Source: Clostridium paraputrificum (GTDB taxonomy: Bacteria; Bacillota; Clostridia; Clostridiales; Clostridiaceae). From it: a stretch of 64,000 nucleotides of DNA. The notes beneath the pieces are model-generated. The model was not told where the DNA came from. It searched no databases and was given only the letters and a program-made list of their open reading frames with translations. Each line of letters starts with the position of its first letter. Within the stretch, counting starts at the first letter, position 1. Position numbers and translations under genes: made by a program. The DNA lies in contig NZ_UAWH01000014.1 in NCBI RefSeq assembly GCF_900447045.1, forward strand, positions 202,501-266,500, in the 5' to 3' direction. This document shows positions 62,133 to 64,000 of the stretch, piece by piece.

Positions 62133-63122
62133 ATGAGTTTAAAGGAAGAAGTTTTGTCATACTGCAACAGTTTAGGATTAACAAACATTGGTTTTGTAAA
62201 GTGCAGAAAATTTAGTGAGCTTGAAGAGTTCTATGAAAATAGAAAAAAATTAAATATACAAAATGAGTTTGAAGAGGAAGATATTCAAAAAAGGATAAAT
62301 CCAAATCATTATATGGAAGAGGGAAAGACTATAATTTCTATAGCTTTCCCTTATCTTCATGACCAGGAACATTTTGATAATGGATTTTCATTATATACTA
62401 GAGGTAATGATTATCACATGGTACTAAAGGATTACCTAGATAAAATTTGTGAATTTATAAGAGTAAAGGGTGGAAAGGCTATATCCTTTGTAGATAGCAA
62501 CACCTTACCTGAAAGGTATATAGCTTATTTAGCCGGTGTAGGTTTTATAGGAAAGAACAATATGTTAATTACTAAAGAATATGGTTCCTATGTATTTTTA
62601 GGAGAAGTAATTACAGATTTAGAAATGTATGATGATGATAATGGTAACTTTGAAGAACTTATGAAACATAAAGAATGTGGAGAATGTTCTATTTGTTTTG
62701 GAGAGTGTCCTACAAAGTCAATTAATCCTAATAGAAAAAATTCTAATATATGTTTATCATATATTACTCAAAAAAAGGATTTAGAAGAGTGGGAAATTAA
62801 GGCATTGAAGGGAAGAACTTTTGGGTGTGATAGTTGTCAACTAAGATGTCCATATAATGAAGAAATAAAGTTTTCTCATATAGAAGGGTTTAAACCACTA
62901 GAATTTATGGAGAAAGATTACAGCGATAATATAGTTAATATGGGGAATGGAGAATTTAAATCCACATTAAAGAATACATCTTGTGGGTGGAGAGGCAAGA
63001 ATGTACTAAAAAGAAATGTTCTAATTAGGATGAAAATGTATAATGGAAAAGATGTTAGTGCAATAAAAACAGATTCCCCATATATACAAGCGTATATTAA
63101 TAGAATAAGAGATATTAAATAA
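62133..63122 (+). CDS. queG: Epoxyqueuosine reductase-type protein (QueG-like)
   Basis: A 329-residue iron-sulfur protein. QueG reduces epoxyqueuosine in tRNA with a cobalamin cofactor and two [4Fe-4S] clusters. The ligands occur as CGECSICFGECPTKSI and CDSCQLRCPYN. GVGFIGKNNMLITKEYGSYV is the conserved cofactor-side segment. It follows cysE by 3 nt and is thus under the T-box, though the functional link is not obvious. The HEAT-repeat tail of longer QueG proteins is missing. Confidence 0.88.
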   Translation: MSLKEEVLSYCNSLGLTNIGFVKCRKFSELEEFYENRKKLNIQNEFEEEDIQKRINPNHYMEEGKTIISIAFPYLHDQEHFDNGFSLYTRGNDYHMVLKDYLDKICEFIRVKGGKAISFVDSNTLPERYIAYLAGVGFIGKNNMLITKEYGSYVFLGEVITDLEMYDDDNGNFEELMKHKECGECSICFGECPTKSINPNRKNSNICLSYITQKKDLEEWEIKALKGRTFGCDSCQLRCPYNEEIKFSHIEGFKPLEFMEKDYSDNIVNMGNGEFKSTLKNTSCGWRGKNVLKRNVLIRMKMYNGKDVSAIKTDSPYIQAYINRIRDIK

Positions 63123-63134
63123 AGAGTATAATTT

Positions 63135-63184
63135 AAGTCTTAGTATTTGATGAATAAAAAATGCATCTATACTAAGGCTTTTTA
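63135..63184 (+). terminator. Rho-independent terminator of the cysK-cysE-queG operon
   Basis: AAGTCTTAGTAT pairs with ATACTAAGGCTT (one mismatch, 22-nt loop), followed by TTTTAT. Confidence 0.75.
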
Positions 63185-63195
63185 TAAATATTATT

Positions 63196-63510
63196 TCACA
63201 TACAAAGTTTTGAAACTTCCGAATTAATTTTATTCCAAGATATTCTAAAGTTTTCCATTTCTTCTACTCCTTCTGAGGTAAGAGAGTAGTATTTTCTACA
63301 TGGTCATAAAGGGGAGGGTCTCTTAGTGCCCTTAATTAACTTTTTCTTTTCTAGTCTTAATAATAGTTGATAAAATGAGCTTTCAGCAAGCTCTGTGAAA
63401 CCTAACTATTGTAATGTTTCGTATATTTCATATCCGTAGGTCGTTTTATTATTTATAATTTTAAGAATTACACCATCCATTAAATCCTTTAATAATTGGG
63501 AATTAATTCT
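63196..63510 (-). pseudogene. PadR-family regulator, broken by two in-frame stop codons
   Basis: Reading the minus strand from 63510 gives a PadR-like winged-helix protein of about 104 codons: INSQLLKDLMDGVILKIINN, KTTYGYEIYETLQ, then TAG at 63406-63408; LGFTELAESSFYQLLLRLEK, KKKLIKGTKRPSPL, then TGA at 63304-63306; PCRKYYSLTSEGVEEMENF and the natural stop at 63196. The frame is otherwise intact. The usual ATG is also missing. In intact PadR proteins the TGA site is a Gly in the GPxRKYYxLT motif. Confidence 0.8.
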
Positions 63511-63691
63511 ACTCTAGCAGATAAAGGGGTCAAAGAACAATTTGTTTTACTTTTAATAATCCCAAATCTAGTGTAATAATCTCCTTTTAATTTACTGATA
63601 TCTAATTGAATATCTAGAAGTTTTTCAAGAAATTCATATGTGATATAATATATTTCGGTGGATAAAAGTTACAGTTACTTAGGAGGATTTT

Positions 63692-64000
63692 ATGTTTAAT
63701 ATAGGTTATATAGGTAATGGAAAGAGTACTAATAGATATCATATTCCATTCGTATTAGAAAGAGATAATATAAAAATTAAAACTATATATAGGAGAAATC
63801 CAGAACATGATACTTGGAGCAAGATTCCAGGAGTTAAATACACATCAGATATATATGAATTATTAAATGATGATGAAATTAATTTAGTAGTAGTATGCAC
63901 CCATCAAGATAGTCATTATGAGTATGCAAAAATGGTTTTGGAAAGCAATAAACATTGCTTAGTTGAAAAACCATTTATGAAGACATCAGAGGAAGCAAAA
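63692..64000 (+). CDS. Gfo/Idh/MocA-family oxidoreductase (N-terminal part, cut by window end)
   Basis: The first 103 codons of an NAD(P)-dependent oxidoreductase. The N-terminal IGYIGNGKSTNRYHIPFVL is a Rossmann-type start, and VVVCTHQDSHYEYAKMVLES followed by HCLVEKPF is the hallmark of the family (the Lys of EKP is catalytic). The Gly pattern GNGKST is unusual compared with the common GxGxxG. The ribosome binding site is TTAGGAGG. A -10-like TATAAT lies near 63645. Confidence 0.92.
   Translation, partial: MFNIGYIGNGKSTNRYHIPFVLERDNIKIKTIYRRNPEHDTWSKIPGVKYTSDIYELLNDDEINLVVVCTHQDSHYEYAKMVLESNKHCLVEKPFMKTSEEAK

Overview
The window looks like a chromosomal segment of a low-GC, endospore-forming anaerobe of the Clostridium sensu stricto type. 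The evidence is the strongly AT-rich codon use, the AGGAGG-type ribosome binding sites, an alpha/beta-type SASP gene, the PrkA-YhbH-SpoVR cluster, rubrerythrin, and T-box and TPP leader RNAs. I cannot name the species from sequence alone. No transposase, integrase, phage module or CRISPR array was seen, so this is core and accessory chromosome rather than an island.

Layout. 1-1440: the 3' part of a 23S rRNA gene followed directly by tRNA-Asn, with no 5S gene visible. 1.7-8.0 kb: a response regulator/histidine kinase/lipoprotein cassette, then the TldD-TldE peptidase pair. 8.0-16.0 kb: an LtaS-type lipoteichoic acid synthase, a YedF-like protein, a short FAD oxidoreductase, an SGNH hydrolase, a RusA-like protein with a zinc ribbon, TsaD, and an alpha/beta-hydrolase-fold protein without a nucleophile serine. 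16.3-23.4 kb: an HtrA protease, then a LevR-type sigma-54 activator. The activator reads into a -24/-12 promoter serving PTS IIB, PTS IIA, a BadF-type amino-sugar kinase and MupG, probably a cell-wall sugar recovery operon. 23.5-28.1 kb: two MATE transporters, one behind an attenuator, with a Cys-rich protein and a broken eutH between them. 28.1-37.8 kb (minus strand): a DUF2628 protein, class II aldolase, and a complete argGHCJBDF operon. 37.9-47.5 kb: signal peptidase I, DUF1540, DUF421/DUF4363, a TGS-domain nucleoside kinase, serine dehydratase sdaAB-sdaAA, TPP-riboswitch-linked thiW and recQ. 47.6-56.5 kb: SASP, prkA-yhbH-spoVR, rubrerythrin, an acidic protein, pssA and a lipid kinase. 56.6-64 kb: a YgiQ radical SAM protein, a soluble MgtE-N/CBS protein behind a switch-like leader, a cysteine T-box with cysK-cysE-queG, a dead padR gene, and the start of a Gfo/Idh/MocA oxidoreductase.

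Most unusual signals. (i) A dispersed non-coding repeat family in five copies (about 1.5, 16.2, 23.4, 39.4 and 47.5 kb). Each copy lies directly downstream of a Rho-independent terminator in the same orientation. The four copies with a 5' arm can form a long stem with apparent compensatory changes, and all end in a T-tract. (ii) A riboswitch-like leader before the MgtE-N/CBS gene, in which a P1-like helix, an antisequestor and a sequestor of the ribosome binding site use overlapping sequences. (iii) A sigma-54-controlled PTS/MupG operon that has IIA and IIB but no IIC.
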